A stretch of 64,000 nucleotides of DNA, taken from contig CP126531.1 of assembly GCA_030167125.1 (NCBI GenBank), positions 2,644,578 to 2,708,577 on the forward strand, read 5' to 3'. Positions 28,744 to 37,479 of this stretch are shown one piece after another. The notes beneath the pieces were generated by a model. It saw nothing but the letters and a program-made list of their open reading frames with translations, was not told the origin of the DNA and did no database searches. The stretch comes from Rhodanobacteraceae bacterium (GTDB taxonomy: Bacteria > Pseudomonadota > Gammaproteobacteria > Xanthomonadales > Rhodanobacteraceae). The first letter of the stretch is position 1. Each line of letters opens with the position of its first letter. The position numbers and the translations under genes are program-made.

Positions 28744-30330
28744 ATGACAGGATCGGGCATCATCACCGCGCGCCGCGCGCTGCTCAGCGTTTCCGACAAG
28801 ACCGGCCTTGCCGACATCGGCCGCGCGCTGCACGCGCTGGGCATCGAGATCGTCTCCACCGGCGGCAGCGCGAAGGCGTTGCGCGAGGCCGGCGTGCCGG
28901 TGCGCGATGTCAGCGAACTCACCGGCTTTCCCGAAATCATGGACGGCCGCGTCAAGACGCTGCATCCCAAGGTGCACGGCGGCCTGCTGGGCCGGCGCGG
29001 CATCGACGACGCGGTGATGCTGGATCATTCGATCACGCCGATCGACCTCTTGATCGTGAATCTCTATCCATTCGCGCGCACCGTCGCCAACGCGGGCGTG
29101 ACGTACGACGATGCGATCGAACAGATCGACATCGGTGGTCCCGCGATGCTGCGCGCGGGCGCCAAGAACCACGAACGCGTGGCGGTGGTCTGCGAGCCGG
29201 CCGATTACGGCGAACTGGTCGAGACGCTGCGCCGCGATGGCGGCACCTCGTTCGAGCAGCGTCGCCGCTTCGCCGCCAAGGTGTTCGCGCACACCGCGCG
29301 CTACGACGGCATGATCGCGGACTGGCTGGCGACGCGCGCGAACGGCGAACCGGGCGAGGCGTATCCGCCGACGCTGCACCTGGCGCTGCACCGCGCGCAG
29401 GAAATGCGCTACGGCGAAAACCCGCACCAGGCCGCCGCGTTGTACCTCGATGGCCGGCCGACCGCCGGCACGGTGGCGGGCGCTTCCGTGCTCACCGGCA
29501 AGGAGATGTCGTACAACAATTTCGTGGATGCCGACACCGCGCTGGAATGCGTGAAGGCCTTCGACAAGACGCCCGCCTGCGTGATCGTCAAGCACGCCAA
29601 CCCCTGCGGCGTGGCGCTCGATCCGGATCCCCTGCGCGCCTACGAGCGCGCATTCGCGTGCGATCCGACCTCCGCGTTCGGCGGGATCATCGCGTTCAAC
29701 CGCGCGATCGACGGCGCGCTGGTGCAGAAGATCCTCGCCAACCAGTTCGTCGAAGTGCTGGTCGCGCCTGCGTTCGACGAGGAGGCGCTGGCCGCGTTGC
29801 GCAAGAAGCCGAACGTGCGCGCGCTCGCCACCGGCGAATGGCCCGAAGCCTCGGCCAGCGTCGTGCAACGACAGTTGCGCAGCATCGGCGGTGGCGTGCT
29901 GGTGCAGGATTCCGACGCCGACACCTTGATGCTTTCCGACCTGAAAGTGGTCAGCAAGCGCGTGCCCGACGCCGAACAATTGCGCGACCTGCTGTTCGCC
30001 TGGCATGTCGCGATGTTCGTGAAGTCCAACGCCATCGTCTTCGCGAAGGATGGCGCCACGATCGGCATCGGCGCGGGCCAGATGAGCCGCGTCGTCAGCG
30101 TGAAGATCGCCGCGATGAAAGCCGCCGAGGCACGGCTGTCCACGCAGGGCAGCGTGATGGCGTCGGATGCGTTCTTCCCGTTCCGCGACAACGTGGACAT
30201 GGCCGCCGGTGCCGGCGTGCGCGCGATCATCCAGCCAGGCGGTTCGATGCGCGACCAGGAAGTGATCGACGCTGCCGACGAACACGGCATGGCGATGGTG
30301 TTTACGGGGACGCGGCATTTTCGTCACTGA
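28744..30330 (+). CDS. purH: bifunctional AICAR transformylase/IMP cyclohydrolase
   Basis: 528 residues. The N-terminal IMP cyclohydrolase domain has ALLSVSDKTGLADIGRAL, IVSTGGSAKALREAGV, FPEIMDGRVKTLHPKVHGG and IDLLIVNLYPF. The C-terminal transformylase has LRYGENPHQ-type RYGENPHQAA, TGKEMSYNNFVDADTALE, VKHANPCGVA and the closing AGVRAIIQPGGSMRDQEVI. It performs the last two steps of IMP synthesis. It lies 20 bp after fis. purD, which often follows purH, is absent here. The last codons and stop form half of a strong hairpin. Confidence 0.98.
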   Translation: MTGSGIITARRALLSVSDKTGLADIGRALHALGIEIVSTGGSAKALREAGVPVRDVSELTGFPEIMDGRVKTLHPKVHGGLLGRRGIDDAVMLDHSITPIDLLIVNLYPFARTVANAGVTYDDAIEQIDIGGPAMLRAGAKNHERVAVVCEPADYGELVETLRRDGGTSFEQRRRFAAKVFAHTARYDGMIADWLATRANGEPGEAYPPTLHLALHRAQEMRYGENPHQAAALYLDGRPTAGTVAGASVLTGKEMSYNNFVDADTALECVKAFDKTPACVIVKHANPCGVALDPDPLRAYERAFACDPTSAFGGIIAFNRAIDGALVQKILANQFVEVLVAPAFDEEALAALRKKPNVRALATGEWPEASASVVQRQLRSIGGGVLVQDSDADTLMLSDLKVVSKRVPDAEQLRDLLFAWHVAMFVKSNAIVFAKDGATIGIGAGQMSRVVSVKIAAMKAAEARLSTQGSVMASDAFFPFRDNVDMAAGAGVRAIIQPGGSMRDQEVIDAADEHGMAMVFTGTRHFRH

Positions 30331-30344
30331 AGTGACGAAAATGC
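30315..30344 (+). terminator. hairpin overlapping the purH stop codon
   Basis: GCATTTTCGTCACT (30315-30328) and AGTGACGAAAATGC (30331-30344) form a 14-bp perfect inverted repeat with only GA between, so the real loop is a few bases larger. The stop codon TGA (30328-30330) lies at its tip. TCTTCT follows, a poor U-run; termination or mRNA protection are both possible. Confidence 0.6.
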
Positions 30345-30446
30345 TCTTCTCGCCATCCTTGGCGACTGGATCGTGCAACATCGGCTCGACTTCCTGTCTC
30401 GCCGTGTTGCTCCCGCCCTGCGCATTCCATGCTCCGGGCGCTCGCC

Positions 30447-30483
30447 GTCGCGCGATCTGCCCCCGGCAGATCGCAAGCGCGAC
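30447..30483. repeat. long hairpin in purH-GST intergenic region
   Basis: GTCGCGC-GATCTGCC-CCC-GGCAGATC-GCAA-GCGCGAC gives a 15-bp stem interrupted by a 4-base bulge, within the 228-bp gap 30331-30558. The same gap ends with a 'ggccgggatgacgg' repeat fragment. The region has no credible gene. Confidence 0.5.
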
Positions 30484-30558
30484 GCCTCGCCCATGGCCGG
30501 GATGACGGTGTAACGTAACGCTCGACGACCCGATTCCTCCCCTGCAAGGAGAACGATC

Positions 30559-31290
30559 GTGCGTTACGAACTGTATTACTGGCCGACGATCCAGGGCCGC
30601 GGCGAATTCGTGCGCCTCGCGCTGGAAGACGGCGGCGCCGATTACGTCGACGTCGCACGCTTGCCGGAGGGTTCGGGCGGCGGCACCCCGGCACTGCTGC
30701 GCATGCTCGACGATCCGGCGGCGGGGCATCCCTCGTTCGCGCCGCCGTTCCTGAAAGCGGGGCGCCGCCTGATCGGACAGACCGCGAACATCCTGCTGTT
30801 CCTCGGCCCGCGCCTTGGGCTCGCGCCGCGCGACGCCAGCGGACAACTATGGGTCCACCAGTTGCAACTGACGATCAGCGATCTCGTTGCGGAAATCCAC
30901 GACAGCCACCACCCGGTCGCGAGCAGTCTGTATTACGAAGACCAGCGCGAGGAAGCCAGGCGGCGCAGCGCATTCCTGCGCCGCGAACGCCTGCCGAAAT
31001 ACCTCGGCTGGTTCGAACGCGTGCTGGCGGACAACGCGCGCGGACGGCAACGCTCGCTCGCCGGCAGCGCAACCACGTACGCCGACCTGTCGCTGTTCCA
31101 GATCGTCGAGGGCCTGCGTTACGCGTTTCCGCGCGCGATGCGCAAACTGGAACCCTCGCTGCCGCGCACCGTCGAACTGCATGCGCGCATCGCGGCGCGT
31201 CCAGCGATCGCGGCTTACCTCGCTTCGACCCGCCGCATCCCGTTCAACAATGACGGGATCTTCCGTCGTTATCCGGAGCTTGACGGCTGA
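30559..31290 (+). CDS. glutathione S-transferase family protein
   Basis: 243 residues from a GTG at 30559 that follows AAGGAGAA. The N-terminal thioredoxin-like domain (YELYYWPTIQGRGEFVRLAL, with the Tyr/Trp early positions typical of sigma/mu-like GSTs) includes the cis-Pro segment APPFLKAG and GQTANILLFLG, the site that contacts the glutamyl end of glutathione. The C-terminal helical domain follows (TTYADLSLFQIVEGLRYAF). It probably conjugates or isomerises electrophiles using glutathione; substrates are unknown. It stands alone between purH and DUF2782. Confidence 0.88.
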   Translation: MRYELYYWPTIQGRGEFVRLALEDGGADYVDVARLPEGSGGGTPALLRMLDDPAAGHPSFAPPFLKAGRRLIGQTANILLFLGPRLGLAPRDASGQLWVHQLQLTISDLVAEIHDSHHPVASSLYYEDQREEARRRSAFLRRERLPKYLGWFERVLADNARGRQRSLAGSATTYADLSLFQIVEGLRYAFPRAMRKLEPSLPRTVELHARIAARPAIAAYLASTRRIPFNNDGIFRRYPELDG

Positions 31291-31314
31291 GACGTAGCGT
31301 TTGCGCGAGGCGTG

Positions 31315-31800
31315 CTACTGCCCGCTCGTCGAAGCCTCGGCCGGCGCGCTGCCGGCCGGTTTCTTCGGACCGCCCCACTTGTAGATGTCGTAGTACACCG
31401 GCGATACCGGCCCCTGGTTCGGATCGCGCACCAGGCTGCCATTGGTGCTGTCGACCTTGTACACCTGCGTGACGCCGTGCCTGGGCGTGACGCGCACCAT
31501 GATCACCTGGCCGCCGCGGCGGTATTCCTCGATGGTGTCGCCGTTGGCGTCGGTGCGCGTGGTCACGTTGGTGCTGTCACGGCCGCCGTTTCGCCCCGCA
31601 GGTGCAACCGAAGGCGGAATACCGGTGCTGGGCAACGGGACGTCCTGCGGCTTCTCGCCGGGATCGTTGATGTCCGGCGGCGGCAGCGCCGAACCCGGCG
31701 GCGGCGCCGCGGAAGACGCATGCGCCAGAACCTGCTGGGCGTGTGCGGCGGGCAGGCCCAGCAGCAACGCACTCGCGACAAGCCAAGGCAGAACTTTCAC
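31315..31800 (-). CDS. exported DUF2782 protein
   Basis: 161 residues from a GTG at 31800 preceded by GGGAGA; a start at 31836 would add 12 basic residues. A signal peptide (KVLPWLVASALLLGLPAAHA) and a Pro/Ala-rich linker precede the DUF2782 core (DTIEEYRRGGQVIMVRVTPR, then HGVTQVYKVDSTNG) and a short C-terminal tail (YYDIYKWGGPKKPAG). The gene lies beside polA in many gammaproteobacteria, including Pseudomonas, with no known function. Here it is divergent from polA across a 347-bp region filled by a nested inverted-repeat element. Confidence 0.85.
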   Translation of the reverse strand: MKVLPWLVASALLLGLPAAHAQQVLAHASSAAPPPGSALPPPDINDPGEKPQDVPLPSTGIPPSVAPAGRNGGRDSTNVTTRTDANGDTIEEYRRGGQVIMVRVTPRHGVTQVYKVDSTNGSLVRDPNQGPVSPVYYDIYKWGGPKKPAGSAPAEASTSGQ

Positions 31801-31875
31801 GGCGCATCTCCCGATCGACAGTTTGCTGCGCAGCATACACGCACCCGCGTGAGTCCGGCGTGCATGCGACAATTG

Positions 31876-32143
31876 GGGTCTGCTGACGCTGCGCCACATG
31901 GCCGCGCCGTCGGCCCTTTGCCTGCAGGGCAAGGAAGAGTGAGGAAGATGTATGTCGATACATAGACGAGCGATGACGCAGCCATGTGGGCAAAGGGCCA
32001 CGGCCCGAAGGGTTGCTCCGCAGCGGCCACCATCCATCGGCGCGCGCCTTGACCAGAGAACCACTCTGGTGCTGCGGCGCGCGCCTCGTCTGGCGACCGC
32101 TGCGGAAGCAACGCGGCTCATGTGGCGCAGCGTCAACAGACCC
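31876..32143 (+). other. nested inverted-repeat element in the polA leader (structured RNA or MITE-like)
   Basis: Outer arms: GGGTCTGCTGACGCTGCGCC.. (31876-31905) pairs with its complement at 32112-32143, with one mismatch and a small bulge over ~30 bp. Inside are two domains. Left: GGCCCTTTGCC (31912-31922) pairs with GGCAAAGGGCC (31989-31999) and encloses hairpin ATGTAT-GTCG-ATACAT (31948-31963). Right: GTTGCTCCGCAGCGG (32012-32026) pairs with 32097-32112, then GGCGCGCGCC at 32039 and 32076, then ACCAGAG/CTCTGGT (32052-32070). Together they resemble a branched RNA fold. It ends 4 bp before the polA ATG. No transposase or clear target duplication is seen. Confidence 0.75.
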
Positions 32144-32147
32144 TGAG

Positions 32148-34934
32148 ATGGCAAAGCTCACGCTCATCGACGGTTCCAGTTACCTGTACCGCGCGTTCCA
32201 CGCGTTGCCGCCGCTCAGCAATGCCGCGGGCGAGCCGACCGGCGCGCTGTTCGGCGTGGTCAACATGCTGCGCGCGACCTTGAACGAAAAACCCGATTAC
32301 GCGGCCTTCGTGGTGGATGCGCCCGGCCGCACCTTCCGCGATGACCTGTATCCCGAATACAAGGCCAATCGCCAGCCGATGCCCGACGACCTGCGCGCGC
32401 AGGTCGAGCCGATGATGAAGATCGTCGAAGCACTGGGCTTTCCGATCCTGCGCGTGGATGGTGTCGAAGCCGACGACGTGATCGGCACGCTGGCTACGCG
32501 CGCCGCCGCGGACGGCATCGACGTCGAAGTCTCAACCGGCGACAAGGATTTCGCGCAACTGGTCGGGCCGCGCGTCACGCTGGTCAACACCATGTCGCGC
32601 AGCCGGCTGGATCGCGACGGCGTGGTCGAAAAGTTCGGCGTGCCGCCCGAGCGCATCGTCGATTACCTGGCGCTGATGGGCGATTCGATCGACAACATCC
32701 CCGGCGTCATCAAGTGCGGTCCCAAGACCGCGGCGAAATGGCTGAACGAATACGGTTCGCTGGACAACGTGATCGCGCGCGCCAGCGAAGTCGGCGGCAA
32801 GATCGGCGAAAACCTGCGCGCCGCGCTGCCGCACCTGCCGCTGTCGCGGCAACTCGCGACCATCAAGACCGACGTCGCACTGGACGGCGGACCGCGCGAC
32901 CTCAAATTGCGCGAACGCGATGTCGATGTATTGCGCGACCTGTATGCGCGGTATGAGTTCAGGCAGGCGTTGAAGGAGCTGGATGAAGCGGGACCGGGGA
33001 CTGGGGACCGGGGACCGGAGGCTTTCAAGCGTTCTGCAAGTGCTGATGCATCGGCTCCGATTGCCACGAACGATACGCAATCGACACCACAGCCAGCGAC
33101 TGGTCCCCGGTCCCCAGTCCCCGGTCCCGCAAACTACGAACTGATCACCACCCGCACACAACTCGATACTTGGCTGGAGAAACTCCGCGCCGCCGAACTC
33201 ATCGCCTTCGACACGGAAACCACGTCGCTGGATCCGATGCGCGCGCAACTGGTGGGCTTGTCGTTTTCGGTGAAAGCCGGCGAGGCGTGCTACATCCCGC
33301 TCGGCCACGACTATCCGGGCGTGCCGGAACAGCTTGCCCTCGCAGAAACGCTGCAGGCGCTGAAACCGATTCTTGACGATCCGAAGCGTCCGAAAATCGG
33401 CCAGCACGCCAAGTACGACTGCAACGTGCTGTCGAACTACGGCATCGAGGTGCGCGGCATCGCGTTCGACACGATGCTGGAATCGTACGTGCTGAACGCG
33501 ACCGCCAATCGCCACGACATGGACACGCTGGCCAAGCGCTGGCTCGGCTACGACACCATCCACTACGAGGACGTCGCCGGCAAGGGCGCGAAGCAGATTC
33601 CGTTCTCGCAGGTCGATCTCGAAACCGCCTGCCGCTATTCGGCTGAAGACGCCGATGTCACCCTGCGCCTGCACCACGCGCTGTGGCCGCGGCTCCAGGA
33701 ACAGCCGTCGCTCGAAAAGGTCTTCACCGGCATCGAAATGCCGCTGGTGCCGGTGCTGGCGCGGATGGAACAACGCGGCGTGCTGATCGACGTCGCGGGC
33801 CTCAAGCGCCAGAGCAACGAACTCGGCAAGCGCATGCACGCGCTGCAGGCGGACATGCAGCGGCTGGCCGGGCGCGAATTCAACGTCGATTCGCCGAAAC
33901 AGTTGCAGGCGCTGCTGTTCGACGAACTGGGCCTGCCGGCCGCGGTGAAGACGCCCACCGGACAGCCGTCCACCAACGAGGACGCGCTGGAGGCGATCGC
34001 GCACCAGCACGAGCTGCCGCGGATGATCCTAGACTACCGGCAACTCGCCAAACTGCGTTCGACCTACACCGACAAGCTGCCCGGAATGGTCAACCCGCGC
34101 ACGGGCCGCGTGCACACCTGCTACCACCAGGCCGCGGTCGCGACCGGACGCGTGTCGTCGACCGATCCGAACCTGCAGAACATCCCGATCCGCAGCGAGG
34201 AAGGCCGGCGCATCCGCGAAGCCTTCATCGCACCGGAGGGCTGGCGCGTGCTGGCCGCGGATTATTCGCAGATCGAACTGCGGATCATGGCGCACATGTC
34301 GGGCGATCCCGGTTTGACGCACGCCTTCACGCACGATCTCGACGTGCACCGCGCCACCGCCGCCGAGGTGTTCGGTGTCGCGCTGGACGGAGTCGACGCC
34401 GAGCAGCGCCGCGTCGCCAAGATGATCAACTTCGGGCTGATGTACGGGATGAGCGCGCACGGCCTCGCGCAGCGGCTCGGCATTCCGCGCGGCGAAGCGG
34501 CGGAATACGTGCAGCGCTATTTCGAGCGTTATCCGGGCGTGAAGGCGTACATGGATTCGACGCGCGCGCGGGCCAAGGGCGAGGGCTACGTCGAAACCCT
34601 GTTCGGTCGGCGGCTGTACCTCGAATACATCCATTCACGCAATGCGGCGCAGCGCGCGGGCGCCGAGCGCGCCGCGATCAACGCGCCGATGCAGGGCACC
34701 GCGGCCGACATTATCAAGCGCGCGATGGTTTCGATCGACGGCTGGCTGCACGACCGCGGCGACGACGCGCACATGCTGATGCAGGTCCACGACGAACTGG
34801 TGTTCGAGGTGCGCGAGGATGCGCTCGACGCGGTGCGCGAAGGCGTCCGCATACGTATGCAGAACGCCGCGGAACTCGCGGTGCCGCTGTTGGTCGATGT
34901 CGGGGCAGGGAAGAGTTGGGGCGAAGCTCATTAG
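32148..34934 (+). CDS. polA: DNA polymerase I
   Basis: 928 residues from ATG 32148. The 5'-nuclease domain (1-~280) begins LTLIDGSSYLYRAFHALPPL and has the acidic residues of VDGVEADDVIGTL and STGDKDFAQLV. The 3'-5' exonuclease is intact, with FDTETTSLD, KYDCNVL and YSAEDADV. The polymerase has motif A DYSQIELR, motif B KMINFGLMYGMSAHGL and motif C QVHDELVFEV. It removes primers and fills repair gaps. Residues ~281-327, between the nuclease and exonuclease domains, are encoded by a G/C-rich inverted repeat. No good ribosome-binding site precedes the ATG; that region lies in the leader's outer stem. Confidence 0.98.
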   Translation: MAKLTLIDGSSYLYRAFHALPPLSNAAGEPTGALFGVVNMLRATLNEKPDYAAFVVDAPGRTFRDDLYPEYKANRQPMPDDLRAQVEPMMKIVEALGFPILRVDGVEADDVIGTLATRAAADGIDVEVSTGDKDFAQLVGPRVTLVNTMSRSRLDRDGVVEKFGVPPERIVDYLALMGDSIDNIPGVIKCGPKTAAKWLNEYGSLDNVIARASEVGGKIGENLRAALPHLPLSRQLATIKTDVALDGGPRDLKLRERDVDVLRDLYARYEFRQALKELDEAGPGTGDRGPEAFKRSASADASAPIATNDTQSTPQPATGPRSPVPGPANYELITTRTQLDTWLEKLRAAELIAFDTETTSLDPMRAQLVGLSFSVKAGEACYIPLGHDYPGVPEQLALAETLQALKPILDDPKRPKIGQHAKYDCNVLSNYGIEVRGIAFDTMLESYVLNATANRHDMDTLAKRWLGYDTIHYEDVAGKGAKQIPFSQVDLETACRYSAEDADVTLRLHHALWPRLQEQPSLEKVFTGIEMPLVPVLARMEQRGVLIDVAGLKRQSNELGKRMHALQADMQRLAGREFNVDSPKQLQALLFDELGLPAAVKTPTGQPSTNEDALEAIAHQHELPRMILDYRQLAKLRSTYTDKLPGMVNPRTGRVHTCYHQAAVATGRVSSTDPNLQNIPIRSEEGRRIREAFIAPEGWRVLAADYSQIELRIMAHMSGDPGLTHAFTHDLDVHRATAAEVFGVALDGVDAEQRRVAKMINFGLMYGMSAHGLAQRLGIPRGEAAEYVQRYFERYPGVKAYMDSTRARAKGEGYVETLFGRRLYLEYIHSRNAAQRAGAERAAINAPMQGTAADIIKRAMVSIDGWLHDRGDDAHMLMQVHDELVFEVREDALDAVREGVRIRMQNAAELAVPLLVDVGAGKSWGEAH
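32990..33128. repeat. inverted repeat inside polA coding sequence
   Basis: Left arm 32990-33018 (GGGACCGGGGACTGGGGACC...) and right arm 33100-33128 are reverse complements over 29 bp with one mismatch, separated by 81 bp. The arms belong to the 'ggggactggggaccgg' repeat family usually seen between genes in these bacteria. In frame they encode GPGTGDRGPE on one side and TGPRSPVPGP on the other, at the linker between the 5'-nuclease and proofreading domains. Confidence 0.85.
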
Positions 34935-34945
34935 AGCGCCGCTGA

Positions 34946-35048
34946 TTTCGCTCGTCATCCCGGAATCGAAGCGATATCCGAGGCCCAGCGCCTTTGCATT
35001 TCAGTTCATTGCAAAAGTCGTTGGGTCCCGGCTTTCGCCGGGGTGACG
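34946..35048. repeat. REP-like inverted repeat downstream of polA
   Basis: CGTCATCCCGG near 34963 faces CCGGGGTGACG near 35037, with 'gggtcccggctttcgccggggtgacga' on the right. This is the common 'cgtcatcccgg.../ccgggatgacg' dispersed repeat. It starts 11 bp after the polA stop and may act as an mRNA 3' end. Confidence 0.6.
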
Positions 35049-35180
35049 AGTGGTGAGTTTGACGGTTCGATAACAACTTCGCGCAGCACATCGCTTCATG
35101 GTTGTGGCTTTTTCATGGCAAGGCCGCTGCAGCCCGATGCGACAAGGGTTTGCACGCTACGACGCGCGAGCCGCAAAATC

Positions 35181-35196
35181 GTTTGGACGTCCAAAC
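35181..35196. promoter_or_regulatory. orphan 16-bp perfect palindrome
   Basis: GTTTGGACGTCCAAAC is a perfect palindrome with a central CG step, as in LacI-type operators. It lies 64 bp upstream of the -35 box of the small RNA promoter and is not next to any gene start. Possible operator for the small RNA; the protein is unknown. Confidence 0.45.
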
Positions 35197-35260
35197 ACCG
35201 TGCCGAAAGTCATGCTTATTCGGCGTGTGAACGATCTCTGAATCCATCCGAAAAAAGAAT

Positions 35261-35290
35261 TTGAACTTCCCGGGGGCAACCCCATCTAAC
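35261..35290 (+). promoter_or_regulatory. promoter of the polA-linked small RNA
   Basis: TTGAAC (35261-35266), an 18-bp spacer, TCTAAC (35285-35290). The expected start, about 35296, coincides with the first base of the first stable hairpin of the small RNA. Confidence 0.6.
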
Positions 35291-35295
35291 GCTTC

Positions 35296-35418
35296 GGACG
35301 CACGCAACGGCGTCCCCGGTTCACTCACCTCCCTGAGCGAACCCCCGGAGTCAAACCCCTCCCCAGGTTTGGCTTCGTCCGCCCCGAGAGCTCCCCCCTG
35401 GCTCTCGGGGCATTTTAT
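35296..35418 (+). ncRNA. sX13-type small regulatory RNA
   Basis: About 120 nt that fold into four hairpins: GGACGC..GCGTCC (35296-35315); GGTTC-A-CTCA..TGAG-C-GAACC (35318-35343) with loop CCTCCC; CAAACC..GGTTTG (35352-35371) with loop CCTCCCCA; and a terminator stem (35382-35410) with loop TCCCCCCTG. The three C-rich loops, the length and the position downstream of polA match sX13 of Xanthomonas, an sRNA whose C-rich loops pair with G-rich ribosome-binding regions. Spot 42 occupies the equivalent place in enterobacteria. Identity is inferred from structure and synteny. Confidence 0.75.
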
Positions 35419-35419
35419 T
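35382..35419 (+). terminator. Rho-independent terminator of the small RNA
   Basis: CCCCGAGAGC-TCCCCCCTG-GCTCTCGGGG, a 10-bp perfect stem, followed by CATTTTATTTTT. This is the strongest intrinsic terminator in the window. Confidence 0.93.
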
Positions 35420-35469
35420 TTTGGGCGCTCCATTCAATACCGCTGTCGCGCGCGGCGCGACGATCACTC

Positions 35470-35532
35470 CCCCTCTCCCGCCTTACGGGAGAGGCGGCCG
35501 CAGGCCGAGCGCGTAGCGCTGGGGTGAGGGGA
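35470..35532. repeat. 'cccctctcccg...ggggtgaggg' dispersed repeat
   Basis: CCCCTCTCCCG-CCTTA-CGGGAGAGG followed by GCCGCAGGCC and AGCGCGTAGCGCT hairpins and ending GGGGTGAGGGG. This is a widespread intergenic palindromic repeat; here it separates the small RNA from the end of the exporter operon. Confidence 0.6.
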
Positions 35533-35572
35533 AGACTTGCGAGATATCAGCGATACAACTGCGAGCGCGGAA

Positions 35573-36744
35573 TCAAGCCGAAATCGCCAACCGCTCGCTG
35601 CGGTACACCTGCGCGGTGATGATGCCGAGGACCGCCGCGAACGCGAACCCGGTCACCAGCGCCATCCCGATGCTGGCCGCCGACACCGGCGTGCCGCGCA
35701 GCAAGTCGCTGACGCCGATCTGCTGCGCCAGCAGCGGCACCGCGTACATCCAAGGCGCGGCCTTCACCGGCATCAGGCTCATCACCATCGACGGCAGGAT
35801 CGGCACGATCATCAGCAGGCTGAGATAGGTCTGCGCCTCGCGGTAGCTCTTCGCGAACGCCGCGACCAGGGTTTCCAGCACCGCGAACACCGCGATCAGC
35901 GGCAGCTCCAGCAGGACGGCCTGGCCGATGAAGCGCGCGCCAAGGTCGAACGTCATCCCGAGTTTTTCCGCCGGCAGGAAATGCCCGGCGACCGAAAACC
36001 CGACCGCCGTCAGCACCAGGCTGGCCAGCGAGAACGCGCCGATCGCGCCGAGCTTGCCGACGAGGATGCGCCAGCGCGCCACCGGATTGGCGAACAGCGG
36101 TTCCAGCGATTGCCGTTCGCGCTCGCCCGCGGTGAGGTCGATCGCGAGATACATGCCGCCGAGGTACACCGCGAACACGAAGAAGTACGGCAGAATGCCC
36201 AGCATCAGGCCCGCGCGTGATTGCGGCGTGGACTGGTCGCGTTCGCTGACCACCAGCGGCACCGCCACGCTGGGCGACAAGCCGCGCGCCAGCAACCGCA
36301 ACGCGCCCTGCTCGCTGCCGTATTGTTTCAGCATGCCTTCGAGGCGCTTGGTCGGCGTGTTGCTGCCCTGCTGCGAAGCGTCGTAGATCAGCTCGACCTG
36401 CGCGGGCTCGCCCTTGCTCCATGCCTTGCCGTAATCGGCGGGTATGCGCAGCACCACGTCGGCGTCGCGCTCGCGCACCGCCTTGTCCGGATCGGCGAGC
36501 GGCGCCTGCGGCACCAGCCCCTGCTGCTTCAGCGCGTCGATGAGGTTGGGCGCGTATTGCGCGCCGATCACCGGCACCTTCAGCGGACCTTCGGCCTTGT
36601 TCAATTCGTGCGTGACCAGCGTGTTCATCATGATCGCGAAGAACACCGGCCCGAACAGCGGCCCCCAGATCAACGCGCTGAACACGGTGCGCTTGTCGCG
36701 CAGGTTCTCGCGGACTTCCTTCCACCACACCGTCAGCATCGCGC

Positions 36745-36748
<4 letters not shown>
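35573..36748 (-). CDS. NatB-like ABC exporter permease
   Basis: 391 residues. An N-terminal helix (WWKEVRENLRDKRTVFSALI) is followed by a ~150-residue extracytoplasmic region and five or six C-terminal membrane segments, the first containing the signature YLGGMYLAIDLTAGERERQSLEPLFANPV. This is the ABC-2/NatB layout, in which the ERE(R/K) QSLE motif after the first inner helix is characteristic. It forms the membrane part of the exporter with the ATPase encoded upstream, whose stop overlaps this start by 4 bp. NatAB of Bacillus exports sodium; the substrate here is not known. Confidence 0.88.

Positions 36749-37475
<727 letters not shown>

Positions 37476-37479
<4 letters not shown>

Noticed and set aside
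28534..30846. 770-codon minus-strand frame over purH
   Set aside because: Shadow of purH and of the following GST start; no domain and no plausible start.
31797..32111. 104-codon minus-strand frame and other small frames in the polA leader
   Set aside because: They are made of the inverted-repeat element, start within it, and match no protein family I know; treated as non-coding.
31876..32143. Insertion sequence at the polA leader
   Set aside because: Terminal inverted repeats are present, but there is no transposase frame and no clear flanking direct repeat, so an autonomous IS is not supported.
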